In this document: piece by piece, positions 8,532 through 16,734 of the stretch
How positions within the stretch are numbered: position 1 is the stretch's first letter
Layout: the number at the start of each line of letters is the position of its first letter
Source: Comamonas sp. lk
GTDB lineage: Bacteria > Pseudomonadota > Gammaproteobacteria > Burkholderiales > Burkholderiaceae_C
Direction of reading: 5' to 3'
NCBI GenBank assembly: GCA_945898105.1
Contig: CAMDHL010000015.1
Coordinates: forward strand, 1 to 16,734
Length of the DNA: 16,734 nucleotides
Notes under the pieces: model-generated
What the model saw: the letters and a program-made list of their open reading frames with translations, nothing else
Told to the model about the DNA's origin: nothing
Databases searched by the model: none
Position numbers and translations under genes: made by a program

Positions 8532-9569
8532 TCAGGAAAACAAGCGCCGGGCCAAGGCAGATCCGGCGGCAAAATCACGCTGCTCCAGCCGGTCGTAAAG
8601 GCGCTGCAATTCCTGGCTGATGGTATCGAGCGCCTGGTACGGCAGCGCTTGGTCATTGTCGTCAGTAACGACGCCATCCATAGTCTGTGCCATACCTTGC
8701 GCGGCCTGACACATGCGGTCAAAAGGCAATTCAGCGCGGTCCACTTGCGGCACATCCAGGTGCAAAACCAACTCGTAGATGGCTGACTGTGCCGGATCTT
8801 CCGCCAGTGCTGCCTGACTGTCAAAGGTCAACGACAAAAGGGGCGGCAACCCATCAACCGGCGCGGCCAATACCATTCGCCCGGGCAATTGCCCTGGGAC
8901 AAAGCCATATTGCGCCGCGACCTGGCTGACATAGCCAGGGCTCCAAGCTGCATGGCTCGCCCGCAGATTCAAGCCTAATTGCGCATCGTGCTCGCTAGCG
9001 AAATGGTCTAGCTCGCGCGCACGCGCAACCTCATCGCGCATCTCACGAAACTCCGGCGTGCCATTGACCGCATCGGCAAAAGCCTGTGTCTTGATGACGA
9101 ATTCCGAATATTCAATATCGTTCAGTGCACCAGCCCGGTTCGCTAGCTGAACGGCCGTCTGAAAAGCCATGTACCGTGCACCGGCGACTGGCGTTTCCCA
9201 CTCTTGGGCATCGGCATTAAAACCTTCAATTAAAAAAGGTTTGCTACCTACCCGCCAACTCCCCGGAAAAGCCGCCACCGCCGCATCGCCAGACACCGCG
9301 GAAACCATGGGATCCAAATTGACCGCGGCTACAGCGTCAATCAAATCGTCGATCGCCGGGCGCCGCGGCGCGGCCAATGCTTTGTTCAAGTTCGTAAAAC
9401 CCGTATCGTCGAAGACGGGTTCGGTGAAAGCGGGCGAGCCTTCCGGCTCAGGTACATCCCCTTGGGCTTGACGCGGGGCGTTGGCACGCGCCGACCAAAG
9501 GCTTTGCAAAAGCACCGCCAGCAAAACCAAAGCGCCCAATACCAAAAGGCCGATTTGGAACTCGCTCAT
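8532..9569 (-). CDS. zipA: Cell division protein ZipA-like
   Basis: ZipA anchors FtsZ to the inner membrane at the division ring. The 345-residue protein has one N-terminal membrane helix at about residues 5-25 (IGLLVLGALVLLAVLL), a basic and acidic low-complexity linker, and a C-terminal region of about 190-335 with the style of the ZipA FtsZ-binding domain, ending in the typical ARRLFS. The ATG overlaps the smc stop by four bases (ATGA), with GGAGG 4 bases upstream inside smc. The order smc-zipA-ligA is a known gammaproteobacterial and betaproteobacterial pattern and supports the name, because ZipA sequences themselves are weakly conserved. The linker is short compared with E. coli ZipA. 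Confidence 0.87.
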   Translation of the reverse strand: MSEFQIGLLVLGALVLLAVLLQSLWSARANAPRQAQGDVPEPEGSPAFTEPVFDDTGFTNLNKALAAPRRPAIDDLIDAVAAVNLDPMVSAVSGDAAVAAFPGSWRVGSKPFLIEGFNADAQEWETPVAGARYMAFQTAVQLANRAGALNDIEYSEFVIKTQAFADAVNGTPEFREMRDEVARARELDHFASEHDAQLGLNLRASHAAWSPGYVSQVAAQYGFVPGQLPGRMVLAAPVDGLPPLLSLTFDSQAALAEDPAQSAIYELVLHLDVPQVDRAELPFDRMCQAAQGMAQTMDGVVTDDNDQALPYQALDTISQELQRLYDRLEQRDFAAGSALARRLFS

Positions 9570-12500
9570 GCCGCCTCCACCAGCCCCACGGCCGCTTCCA
9601 TATCCACCGCCACAATACGTGAGACCCCTTGCTCCTGCATGGTGACGCCAATCAGTTGCTCAGCCATTTCCATGGCAATTTTGTTGTGACTGATAAACAA
9701 GAACTGTGTGCTCGCACTCATGCGCTGCACCAAGCGGGTGTACCGCTCCGTGTTCGCGTCATCGAGCGGTGCATCCACCTCGTCGAGCAAGCAAAACGGT
9801 GCCGGGTTAAGCTGGAAGATTGCAAACACCAGCGCAATAGCGGTGAGCGCTTTTTCGCCACCCGAAAGCAAATGGATGGTCTGATTTTTCTTGCCTGGCG
9901 GTTGGGCAATGACTTGCACACCTGAGTCCAAAATCTCATCGCCGGTGATGACCAGGCGCGCATTGCCACCGCCAAAAAGCACCGGGAACATCTCGCCGAA
10001 ATGGCGATTCACTTCGTTAAAGGTTTCGGCCAGCAGTTCACGAGTTTCGGCGTCAATCTTGCGGATGGCGTCTTCCAGGGTGCTCATGGCCTCGTTCAAA
10101 TCCAGGCTCTGAGCATCCAAAAATTCTTTGCGCTCCCGGCTGCTAGTCAGTTCGTCTAATGCAGCCAGATTGACCGCGCCCAGGGCAGTGATTTCGCGGT
10201 GCAGGCGGTCTATTTCTGCTTGCAGGGCGGAAAGTTTGATGTTGTTGCCTTCCACACTTTGGGCCAAGGCATCCAAATCCGCCTGCGCTTCAAACAACTG
10301 GTTTTCGTATTGTTCAAACCCCAGGCGCGCGGCTTGTTCTTTCAATTGCAAATCGGTAATGCGTTGACGCATCGGGTCCAGCTCGCGCTCGAGCTGCAAA
10401 CGGCGTTCCTCGTGGCTGCGCAAGGTGGCGGTCAAATCCTCGTAAGCACTGCGCTTGGCGCCCAGCGCCTGCTCGCGCTCGGCTTTCAGAGCCAGAACGG
10501 TTTGCAAACCGGCCTGCGCCGCAACGTCCGATAGATCCTGCAACTCGCCCTGCCCGCGGGCCACTTCTTCGGCTACTGCGATGGACTGCGCGTCGGCGGT
10601 TTGCAGTGATCGCTCAATCTCCTGCTCCCGCGCCTGCAAGCTGCGCTGGCTGAACATCTGCTCTTGCACCTGGCGCTCCAGAGCGCGCAACTGCTCGCGG
10701 CTTTGGTCCAGCTGCGCTTGTGCAGCCATGGCACGTTCTTCCAGATCCGCATGCGCCTGCTGGCTTTCGCCTAATTGAATATCCAGAGTTTCAAAGCGCG
10801 CCTCGGCTTCTTCAGAGCGCGCCGCCAGATCTTCGAGCATGGCGTCTACCTCGGCCGCGTCGGCCTCAATTTCGCTGCTGCGCTGACGCGTTTGCTCGGC
10901 CAATTGGCTAAGACGCAAAACTTCCACTTGCAAGCTGTGGCTACGGGTCTGGCTTTCCTGCGCGTGGCGACGCACATCAACCAGCTGCGCGGCGCATTCG
11001 GCATAGGCGCTTTCGGCCCGGTTGAGCGCACTGCGCGAAGCCTCGGCCATCATGGCCTGGGCGCGCACATCTTTTTCCAGATTTTGAATTTCCTGCGCCC
11101 GCGCCAGTAAACCCGCTTGCTCTGCATCGGCAGCGTAAAAACTGACACTGTGCGCACCTACCGCATGGCCTTGGGGCACGAACAGTGTTTCGCCGGCTTG
11201 CAATTGGGTGCGCTGGGCAAACGCTTGGTCCATATCGGAGGCAGCAAAGCAGCCGCGCAGCCACTCAGCCAACACCGCGGCCAGGCCAGCGTCATGCACT
11301 TGCACTTTTTCAGCCAGTGCGGCCAAGGTACTAGCCGCGCCGCCGCGCCCCGCTGCCGGACGGGTGAAGAAAGACAGCTTCACCGGCGGCAAGTCCTGAA
11401 TAAATGCCTGCACTATTTCCAGCTTGGAAACCTCCAGCGCGCCCATGCGGTCGCGCAATGCGGCCTCGATCGCGTTTTCCCATCCGGTCTGAACCTGTAT
11501 CCGAGTCCACAAACCCTGCAAATCCACCAATCCATGTTTGCTGAGCCAGGGCTTGAGCTTTTCATCGGTACGCAAACGCTCTTGCAAGGCCTTGAGCGCT
11601 TCCAGCCGCGCGGATACGTCGGCATAACGCGCTGCGTCCGCATTAACCTGCTGCTGCTGGGCGCGGCGCGCTTCGTCCAGTTCAGGTGCACTTTCCTGCA
11701 AGCTGTGCAGTTGCTCCAAGGATTCTTCAGCCACCGCGCGGGCTTGCTCCCACTGGGCTTGCAAATCCTGCAAGCGCGCGTCGTCGGTCTGGGTCAGTGC
11801 ACTGCGGTCCGCGTTTAAACGTTCGCGTCGGGCACTGAGCTGACGGCTTTGTTCCTGGATATTGCGCTGCTCAGAGGCCAGCACGCTCAAGGCCTGCTGT
11901 ACCTGGGCCACCGCATCGCGCTGTGCCACGGCTGCTGCCTGGGCGCTTTGCAAAGCCTCTTCCAGTGCCGGCAAATGTTGGGCCTGCTCCTGGGTTTGCG
12001 CGTCAAGCAACTCGGCCTGCTCAGCGCCAGTCTCACGCGACACGAGCAGCTGCTCTTGGTCAATCAGCGCTTGCGCACGACGCTCAGCCCACTGGGCGCT
12101 TTGGGCTTGCAGCATAAGCAAGCGCTGCTCCACGCGTTGGCGGCTTTCCACCACATAGCGAATTTCAGCCTCCAAGCGGCCGACTTCGGCACTCGCTTCG
12201 TAAAGCAAGCCCTGGCTTTGGTTGACTTCATCGGCCGCGGCGTAATGCGCCTGGCGCACTTGCTCCAGTTCGGCCTCGATATGGCGCACATCGGCCATGC
12301 GCGACTCCAGCGCATTGACCGCAGCCTGGGCATCACGCTGCACCCTGGTCTGCTCCGCTTGCGCTTCGGCGCGTCGCAAAAACCAGATTTGATGTTGCTT
12401 CTGCGTTACATCGATTTGCATCGTCTGGTACTTTTGCGCCACTTCGGCCTGGCGCTCGAGTTTTTCCAGACTGCTATTGAGCTCACGCAGAATGTCTTCC

Positions 12501-13081
12501 ACCCGGGTCAAATTGGCGCGGGTGTCGGCGAGGCGGTTTTCAGTTTCGCGCCGCCGCTCTTTGTATTTAGATACGCCCGCGGCTTCTTCCAGGAAAAGAC
12601 GCAGTTCTTCAGGTTTGGATTCAATAATGCGGCTGATCGTGCCTTGGCCGATGATGGCGTAGGCGCGTGGGCCCAGGCCGGTGCCCAGAAATACGTCCTG
12701 CACGTCGCGCCGGCGCACTGCCTGGTTATTTATGAAGTAACTGGACGTGCCGTCGCGCGTCAGCACCCGGCGCACCGCTATTTCCGTAAATTGGCCCCAT
12801 TGACCGCCCGCGCGGTGATCGGAATTGTCAAACACCAACTCGACACTCGCCCGGCTGGCGGCCTTGCGCGTCGTGGTGCCGTTAAAGATGACATCCTGCA
12901 TGGACTCGCCACGCAATTCACTGGCACGGCTTTCGCCCAAAACCCAGCGCACGGCGTCCATGATGTTGGACTTTCCGCAGCCGTTGGGGCCCACCACTCC
13001 CACCAGCTGGCCCGGCAGCAGGAAGTTGGTCGGTTCGACAAAGGACTTAAAACCCGACAGCTTGATGGAATTGAGGCGCAC
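9566..13081 (-). CDS. smc: Chromosome segregation protein SMC
   Basis: This is the condensin ATPase that compacts and resolves the chromosome. The 1171 residues match the usual bacterial SMC length. The head has Walker A GPNGCGKS (31-38) and a Q-loop region IIGQGTIS (143-150). The C-terminal half has the signature LSGGE (from 1072) and Walker B FCLLDEVDAP with D1100-E1101. Two long coiled coils rich in Gln, Ala, Arg and Glu flank a hinge at about 515-670. The start is GTG at 13079-13081, fixed by the conserved MRLNSIKLSGFKSF beginning. Its ribosome site is weak. It heads the smc-zipA-ligA-def run. The 138-bp spacer before it carries several inverted repeats and an IHF-like site. No ScpA or ScpB genes are in the window. 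Confidence 0.98.
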   Translation of the reverse strand: MRLNSIKLSGFKSFVEPTNFLLPGQLVGVVGPNGCGKSNIMDAVRWVLGESRASELRGESMQDVIFNGTTTRKAASRASVELVFDNSDHRAGGQWGQFTEIAVRRVLTRDGTSSYFINNQAVRRRDVQDVFLGTGLGPRAYAIIGQGTISRIIESKPEELRLFLEEAAGVSKYKERRRETENRLADTRANLTRVEDILRELNSSLEKLERQAEVAQKYQTMQIDVTQKQHQIWFLRRAEAQAEQTRVQRDAQAAVNALESRMADVRHIEAELEQVRQAHYAAADEVNQSQGLLYEASAEVGRLEAEIRYVVESRQRVEQRLLMLQAQSAQWAERRAQALIDQEQLLVSRETGAEQAELLDAQTQEQAQHLPALEEALQSAQAAAVAQRDAVAQVQQALSVLASEQRNIQEQSRQLSARRERLNADRSALTQTDDARLQDLQAQWEQARAVAEESLEQLHSLQESAPELDEARRAQQQQVNADAARYADVSARLEALKALQERLRTDEKLKPWLSKHGLVDLQGLWTRIQVQTGWENAIEAALRDRMGALEVSKLEIVQAFIQDLPPVKLSFFTRPAAGRGGAASTLAALAEKVQVHDAGLAAVLAEWLRGCFAASDMDQAFAQRTQLQAGETLFVPQGHAVGAHSVSFYAADAEQAGLLARAQEIQNLEKDVRAQAMMAEASRSALNRAESAYAECAAQLVDVRRHAQESQTRSHSLQVEVLRLSQLAEQTRQRSSEIEADAAEVDAMLEDLAARSEEAEARFETLDIQLGESQQAHADLEERAMAAQAQLDQSREQLRALERQVQEQMFSQRSLQAREQEIERSLQTADAQSIAVAEEVARGQGELQDLSDVAAQAGLQTVLALKAEREQALGAKRSAYEDLTATLRSHEERRLQLERELDPMRQRITDLQLKEQAARLGFEQYENQLFEAQADLDALAQSVEGNNIKLSALQAEIDRLHREITALGAVNLAALDELTSSRERKEFLDAQSLDLNEAMSTLEDAIRKIDAETRELLAETFNEVNRHFGEMFPVLFGGGNARLVITGDEILDSGVQVIAQPPGKKNQTIHLLSGGEKALTAIALVFAIFQLNPAPFCLLDEVDAPLDDANTERYTRLVQRMSASTQFLFISHNKIAMEMAEQLIGVTMQEQGVSRIVAVDMEAAVGLVEAA
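9574..9578 (-). promoter_or_regulatory. Ribosome binding site of zipA inside smc
   Basis: GGAGG on the minus strand lies 4 bases before the zipA ATG, inside the last codons of smc. The spacing is tight. It supports the four-base ATGA overlap start. Confidence 0.6.
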
Positions 13082-13101
13082 GGCTAAGAGCTTGCAAGGG
13101 C

Positions 13102-13114
13102 TAAGTGATTGATT
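13102..13114 (-). promoter_or_regulatory. Possible IHF site in the smc leader
   Basis: On the minus strand AATCAATCACTTA fits the IHF consensus WATCAANNNNTTR exactly, in an AT-rich patch about 21 bases before the smc GTG. About one such match would be expected by chance in a region of a few tens of kb, so its position is the main support. Confidence 0.3.
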
Positions 13115-13140
13115 TTATTGATATAAACCAGCCGCAGCGA

Positions 13141-13168
13141 CGCGGTATGGGACCATAATGATACCGCG
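13141..13168. promoter_or_regulatory. Perfect 8-bp inverted repeat upstream of smc
   Basis: CGCGGTAT (13141-13148) and ATACCGCG (13161-13168) are perfect complements separated by 12 bases. It sits about 60 bases before the smc start, where a promoter would be expected. No T-run follows on either strand, so an operator or leader hairpin is more likely than a terminator. Confidence 0.45.
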
Positions 13169-13188
13169 CACACAGGCGGCGCCCGTCT

Positions 13189-13220
13189 AGCGCGGTAGCG
13201 CTTAGCCCGCGCCGGGGGCT
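13189..13220. repeat. Two tandem GC-rich hairpins behind hpt
   Basis: AGCCC (13204-13208) pairs with GGGCT (13216-13220), and AGCGC (13189-13193) pairs with GCGCT (13198-13202) around a GGTA loop. On the minus strand they begin at the last base of the hpt stop codon. There is no U-tract, so they may slow or trim the transcript rather than end it. Confidence 0.35.
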
Positions 13221-13591
13221 CAGGCCCTTTGCTGCAGGTAGGCCCGCGCCTCCGCCTTCAATTGATGCAAAGTCGGCAACAAAGCTGTGGCTTCATTGCG
13301 CAGTGCAGGGCTATCTTGGAGGCGGATCCTTTTCTCTACGCCAGCCAATTGCTCAGCAAAAGCCGCGTGGCAAAACACCGGTATAAATCCTTTAAGAGAA
13401 TGCAATAGTCCGGCAGCCCCAAGAAAATCGCCTTGCGCCAGCATTTGTTCAAGGTCCGCAATATCTTTATCCAGCGATTGCACCAAAGGGCCGAGCAACT
13501 CGCAGACCGCCTGGGTATCACCCAAAAACTCCAAGGCGCCCTGAAGGTTAAGAACCTGAAAACTACCGGTATCTCCTAAGTTGGCATGCAT
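13220..13591 (-). CDS. Free-standing Hpt (histidine phosphotransfer) domain protein
   Basis: The 123-residue protein is the size of a single Hpt domain, a four-helix bundle that passes phosphate between response-regulator receiver domains in phosphorelays. LLHSLKG (62-68) is the Hpt motif with H64 as the phosphorylated residue. Helical Ala/Leu/Glu-rich sequence surrounds it. There is no kinase core, membrane segment or receiver. The ATG at 13589-13591 has AAGG about 9 bases upstream. It is divergent from dapC (90-bp spacer) and lies upstream of smc on the same strand. No partner kinase or regulator is in the window, so the pathway it serves is unknown. The family call rests mainly on the motif and size. 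Confidence 0.8.
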   Translation of the reverse strand: MHANLGDTGSFQVLNLQGALEFLGDTQAVCELLGPLVQSLDKDIADLEQMLAQGDFLGAAGLLHSLKGFIPVFCHAAFAEQLAGVEKRIRLQDSPALRNEATALLPTLHQLKAEARAYLQQRA

Positions 13592-13681
13592 CTAAAAAAC
13601 CTTACATGATGGCAGGGCGAAAGCATTCAAGCAACCACCCAAAATAGCGTACAAAAAACCCCTGAACCATAATACACCCCT
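13592..13681. other. Divergent spacer hpt / dapC
   Basis: This 90-bp region must serve two divergent genes. On the plus strand CATAAT (13668-13673) resembles a -10 box, but it lies only about 8 bases before the dapC ATG and has no good -35. No Shine-Dalgarno precedes dapC. I see no other gene or repeat here. Confidence 0.4.
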
Positions 13682-14887
13682 ATGAATGTGCATTTGTCGC
13701 TCCTGCATGCCTACCCGTTTGAACGGCTGCGCCAACTTTTCAGTGACGTGACGCCGAATGCAAATTTCAGTCCTATCAGCCTCGGTATTGGCGAGCCGCG
13801 CCACCCGACACCGGATTTGATTAAAAAAGCCTACTGCCAAGCCATCGAGGATGGTGCAGGACTTGCAGCCTATCCGGCGACGACGGGCGATTTGGCCATG
13901 CGCCAAGCAATAGCACAGTGGATGCACAAGCGCTATGGACTGACCGTGCGCGCATCAGATCAAATTTTGCCGGTCAATGGATCGCGTGAGGCGCTGTTTG
14001 CGTTTGCGCAAACCATCGTCCAAGCTGAGCAAGGAAAGGCCAAACCGTTGGTGGTTTGTCCCAACCCCTTCTATCAAATATACGAGGGCGCGGCATTGTT
14101 GGCAGGTGCCGAGCCCTATTACGTCGCGTCGGTGCCAGAGCGTAATTTCGCTCAAGATTGGGCATCAGTACCCGCAGAAGTCTGGGCGCGCACGCAGTTG
14201 CTATTTGTATGCAGCCCCGGCAACCCCGCTGGTGCGGTAATGCCGCTGCAGGAATGGAAAACTCTGTTTGAACTTAGCGACCGTTACGGCTTTGTCATCG
14301 CATCAGACGAGTGCTACAGCGAAATCTATTTCCGTGACACGCCACCACTAGGCGGCCTGGAAGCGGCGGCGCAATTGGGCCGCAGCGACTTCAAAAATCT
14401 GGTGAGTTTCACCAGCCTCTCTAAGCGAAGCAATGTGCCGGGTATGCGCAGTGGTTTTTGCGCGGGCGACGCGGCGCTGATGGCGCAGTTTCTGCGCTAC
14501 CGCACCTACCATGGCAGCGCCATGAGTCCGGTGGTGCAAAGCGCCAGCATCGCCGCTTGGCAAGACGAGATCCATGTGCAAGAAAACCGCGCCCTGTACC
14601 GTGAAAAATTCCATACCGTCACCCCGGTGCTGGGAAAAGTGCTGGACGTGCGCCTGCCCGACGCTGGTTTCTACCTCTGGGCCAAGGTACTTGGCAGCGA
14701 CGAGGACTTTGCCCGTGCGCTCTACGCTGCCTACAATGTGACCGTCTTGCCGGGCAGCTATCTGGCGCGCAGCGCGCAGGGACACAACCCCGGCGCAGGT
14801 TTCGTGCGAATGGCACTGGTCGCGCAAACCGCCGAATGCCTGGAAGCAGCGCACCGCATTGCAGCCTTTGTGCGTGACGCCGCTTGA
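13682..14887 (+). CDS. dapC: N-succinyldiaminopimelate aminotransferase
   Basis: This fold-type I PLP aminotransferase converts N-succinyl-2-amino-6-ketopimelate to N-succinyl-LL-diaminopimelate with glutamate, in the lysine and peptidoglycan pathway. The 401 residues include PVNGSREALF (97-106), SPGNPAG (178-184, N181), ASDECYSEIY (207-216, D209 and Y212) and the PLP lysine K248 in SLSKRSNVPG. A C-terminal FVRMAL holds the likely substrate-carboxylate arginine. The start fits the conserved opening of DapC-type proteins (YPFERLRQLF at 11-20) although the ribosome site is poor. dapD follows after 62 bases, which supports DapC over other class-I aminotransferases. Confidence 0.93.
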   Translation: MNVHLSLLHAYPFERLRQLFSDVTPNANFSPISLGIGEPRHPTPDLIKKAYCQAIEDGAGLAAYPATTGDLAMRQAIAQWMHKRYGLTVRASDQILPVNGSREALFAFAQTIVQAEQGKAKPLVVCPNPFYQIYEGAALLAGAEPYYVASVPERNFAQDWASVPAEVWARTQLLFVCSPGNPAGAVMPLQEWKTLFELSDRYGFVIASDECYSEIYFRDTPPLGGLEAAAQLGRSDFKNLVSFTSLSKRSNVPGMRSGFCAGDAALMAQFLRYRTYHGSAMSPVVQSASIAAWQDEIHVQENRALYREKFHTVTPVLGKVLDVRLPDAGFYLWAKVLGSDEDFARALYAAYNVTVLPGSYLARSAQGHNPGAGFVRMALVAQTAECLEAAHRIAAFVRDAA

Positions 14888-14949
14888 CGCCCCGTGATGC
14901 GCGTAGGCCCCAACTCTGATTTCTATTTTTTCGAACCGAAAGCCTTTTT

Positions 14950-15774
14950 ATGACACAACAACTTCAAACTATTCTGGACGCCGCATGGGAAGACCGTGCC
15001 AATATCTCCGCTAGCTCTGCGTCCAAAGAAGTTCGCGATGCAGTGGAACACGTTATCAGCCAGCTCAACAACGGCAGCTTGCGCGTAGCCACCCGCCAAA
15101 GCGTGGGGCAATGGACCACACACCAGTGGATTAAAAAAGCCGTGCTGCTGAGCTTCCGCTTGAAAGACAACAGCGTTATCAAAGCGGGCGAGTTGGGCTT
15201 TTACGACAAGGTGCAAACCAAGTTTTCGCACATGGACGAAGCGGGCATGAAAGCCGCTGGTGTGCGCGTAGTACCACCTGCGGTAGCGCGACGTGGAAGT
15301 TTTATCGGCAAAGGCGCGATCTTGATGCCCTCTTACGTCAACATCGGCGCCTATGTCGATGAAGGCACCATGGTCGATACCTGGGCGACCGTTGGCTCCT
15401 GCGCCCAAATCGGTAAAAACGTGCACCTGAGCGGAGGCGTTGGAATCGGTGGCGTGCTTGAACCTATGCAAGCGGGCCCCACCATCATTGAAGACAACTG
15501 CTTTATCGGCGCACGCTCCGAAGTGGTTGAAGGCGTTATCGTCGAGGAAAACTCGGTCATTTCCATGGGCGTGTACATCGGCCAAAGCACAAAAATTTAC
15601 GACCGTGCCACGGGTGAAGTCAGCTACGGCCGCATCCCCTCCGGTTCGGTAGTAGTGTCGGGAAATCTACCCAGTAGTGATGGCAAATACAGCTTGTATT
15701 GCGCCGTCATTGTCAAACGCGTGGATGCCCAAACCCGCGCCAAGACTTCGCTAAACGAACTGCTGCGTGACTAA
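14950..15774 (+). CDS. dapD: 2,3,4,5-tetrahydropyridine-2,6-dicarboxylate N-succinyltransferase
   Basis: DapD transfers succinyl from succinyl-CoA to tetrahydrodipicolinate, the step before DapC. The 274 residues are the usual length. The N-terminal helical part (1-100) contains [11 protein letters not shown], followed by a left-handed beta helix of hexapeptide repeats (about 112-215) with [43 protein letters not shown] and [13 protein letters not shown]-terminal strand region follows. The ribosome site is weak (GAAAG about 9 bases upstream). It lies between dapC and a PilT-like gene only 5 bases downstream, consistent with one transcription unit. Confidence 0.97.
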   Translation: MTQQLQTILDAAWEDRANISASSASKEVRDAVEHVISQLNNGSLRVATRQSVGQWTTHQWIKKAVLLSFRLKDNSVIKAGELGFYDKVQTKFSHMDEAGMKAAGVRVVPPAVARRGSFIGKGAILMPSYVNIGAYVDEGTMVDTWATVGSCAQIGKNVHLSGGVGIGGVLEPMQAGPTIIEDNCFIGARSEVVEGVIVEENSVISMGVYIGQSTKIYDRATGEVSYGRIPSGSVVVSGNLPSSDGKYSLYCAVIVKRVDAQTRAKTSLNELLRD

Positions 15775-15779
15775 CGTCC

Positions 15780-16734
15780 ATGACAAGCGTTGAACCCGCA
15801 TCTCCTGCGGTCCGCGAGGGCCTGGAGCGTTTGCTGCGCTTGCTGGTGCAGAAAAACGGCTCGGACCTGTACCTCAGTGCCAACAGCCTGCCGGTCGTGC
15901 GTATCCACGGGCTATGTGTGCCTGCCAGCAGCAAGGCGCTCGACCCTACGGCTCCGGCCCAGGTATTGGCCTTGCTGATTGGTGCGCAGCGGTCACAGGC
16001 GCTGCGGGCGCCCGATAGCCTGCAGTGCGTTGCCACGCTTGCTGATGTCGGTCAATTTCGTGTCAGCGCCTTTTTTCAACGCGGTTCGCTCGCGCTTGCA
16101 TTACGACCCATCCCCTCGCAGTTACCGCATTTAGAGAAAAGCCAGCTTGCCCCTGCCCTGTGCGATGTGGCTATGGCAAAAAGCGGCCTGGTCCTTATTT
16201 GCGGAAGCGCCGGCGCAGGCAAGACCAGTACAGCAGTCGGCTTACTCGACTATCGCAACCGGCAAACGTCCGGGCACATACTCACCCTTGAACAGCCCAT
16301 CGAATACCAGCTGGAGTCGAAAAAATCCGTAGTCAACCAAGTTGCCATTGGCACGGACACGGCTGGCTGGGAAAGTGCCTTTGAGGGAATCGCCAAACAC
16401 GCCTGTGACGTCGTCTTTATCAGCGAAATCCATAACGCCGCCAGCGCACAAGCCGCCTTGCAGTGTGCGCAAGCGGGCATGCTTTGTATAGCTACTTTGA
16501 CCAGCGCAAGCGCAGGGCAAGCGCTCACCCGATTTGTGCAATTTTTGCCTGCGGCCGATCGTGCTGATGCACCAAGCCAATTGAGCCAATCCCTGAACGC
16601 GATCGTCGTGCAAAAACTGGCTCGCACCAAACAAGGACCGCGTGTCGCCCTCTGTGAGATTCTGGTCAAAGCAGGCACAAGCACTGAAATGATCGCCCGT
16701 GGCGCATTCGGCGAGCTAGACCGCACGGACACAT
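15780..16734 (+). CDS. Diverged PilT/PilU-family ATPase, 3' end outside window
   Basis: Reading from ATG at 15780-15782 gives 318 residues with no stop before the edge. GSDLYLSA (27-34) near the N-terminus and GSAGAGKTS (142-150, Walker A K148) place it with type IV pilus retraction ATPases. Other motifs are altered compared with PilT. The Asp box EDPIE reads EQPIE (171-175). The Walker B stretch keeps one acid, E216, in FISEIHNA, but the usual GEMRD ending is lost. The His box GTLHT reads ATLTS (238-242). The REDPD stretch reads KHACD (206-210). It may be a regulatory or inactive paralogue of PilT or PilU. It follows dapD by 5 bases without a strong ribosome site. Family membership is strong; ATPase activity is doubtful. 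Confidence 0.85.
   Translation, partial: MTSVEPASPAVREGLERLLRLLVQKNGSDLYLSANSLPVVRIHGLCVPASSKALDPTAPAQVLALLIGAQRSQALRAPDSLQCVATLADVGQFRVSAFFQRGSLALALRPIPSQLPHLEKSQLAPALCDVAMAKSGLVLICGSAGAGKTSTAVGLLDYRNRQTSGHILTLEQPIEYQLESKKSVVNQVAIGTDTAGWESAFEGIAKHACDVVFISEIHNAASAQAALQCAQAGMLCIATLTSASAGQALTRFVQFLPAADRADAPSQLSQSLNAIVVQKLARTKQGPRVALCEILVKAGTSTEMIARGAFGELDRTDT

Noticed and set aside
11849..13087. 412-residue plus-strand frame opposite the smc N-terminal half
   Set aside because: Long open antisense frames are common in GC-rich coding DNA. The smc frame carries Walker A and the conserved head, and the antisense protein looks like composition only.
13092..13126. Plus-strand promoter-like boxes upstream of smc
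   Set aside because: TTGCAA and an AT-rich -10-like stretch can be drawn, but no plus-strand gene follows until dapC, past the whole hpt gene.
13592..13927. 111-residue minus-strand frame between hpt and dapC
   Set aside because: It overlaps the conserved dapC N-terminus antisense and has no family features.
14923..15585. 220-residue minus-strand frame opposite dapD
   Set aside because: The dapD hexapeptide repeats are certain. The antisense frame is repetitive in a way that mirrors them.

Overview
The window looks like a chromosomal segment from a betaproteobacterium, most likely order Burkholderiales and close to Comamonadaceae. The grounds are moderately high GC, the smc-zipA-ligA gene order, the wording of LigA and DapC, and a PilT-family gene directly behind dapD. 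This placement rests on recognition of gene families, not on a search. Nearly all of it is coding. I see no tRNA, rRNA, CRISPR array, insertion sequence or phage gene.

Layout from left to right. (1) The N-terminal third of dnaX runs off the left edge on the minus strand. (2) Divergent from it, and with a strong ribosome site, is a flavoprotein of the 4-hydroxybutyryl-CoA dehydratase / 4-hydroxyphenylacetate 3-hydroxylase superfamily. (3) Converging on it from the minus strand are two crotonase (enoyl-CoA hydratase/isomerase) genes, one of them with lysine-rich tails at both ends. The flavoprotein and crotonases look like a small acyl-CoA module of unknown substrate. (4) Upstream of these on the minus strand are a secreted metzincin-like zinc protease and a YfcG-like glutathione transferase, whose stop and start codons abut. 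(5) A long minus-strand run, smc > zipA > ligA > def, carries chromosome condensation, division, DNA ligase and peptide deformylase genes. smc/zipA and ligA/def overlap by 4 and 1 bases, which suggests translational coupling. (6) A free-standing Hpt phosphotransfer domain gene precedes smc, with a spacer full of inverted repeats between them. (7) On the plus strand, divergent from hpt, dapC and dapD (lysine/diaminopimelate pathway) are followed 5 bases later by a degenerate PilT/PilU-like ATPase that runs off the right edge.

The housekeeping genes look intact and ordinary. The unusual parts are: the AbfD-like flavoprotein, which keeps the fold landmarks but appears to have lost two iron-sulfur ligands and the known acid/base residues; the crotonase with histone-H1-like tails; the metzincin with a full zinc motif but no recognisable Met-turn; the PilT paralogue with an intact Walker A but altered Asp, Walker B and His boxes; and structured spacers upstream of smc, dnaX and the crotonase pair.
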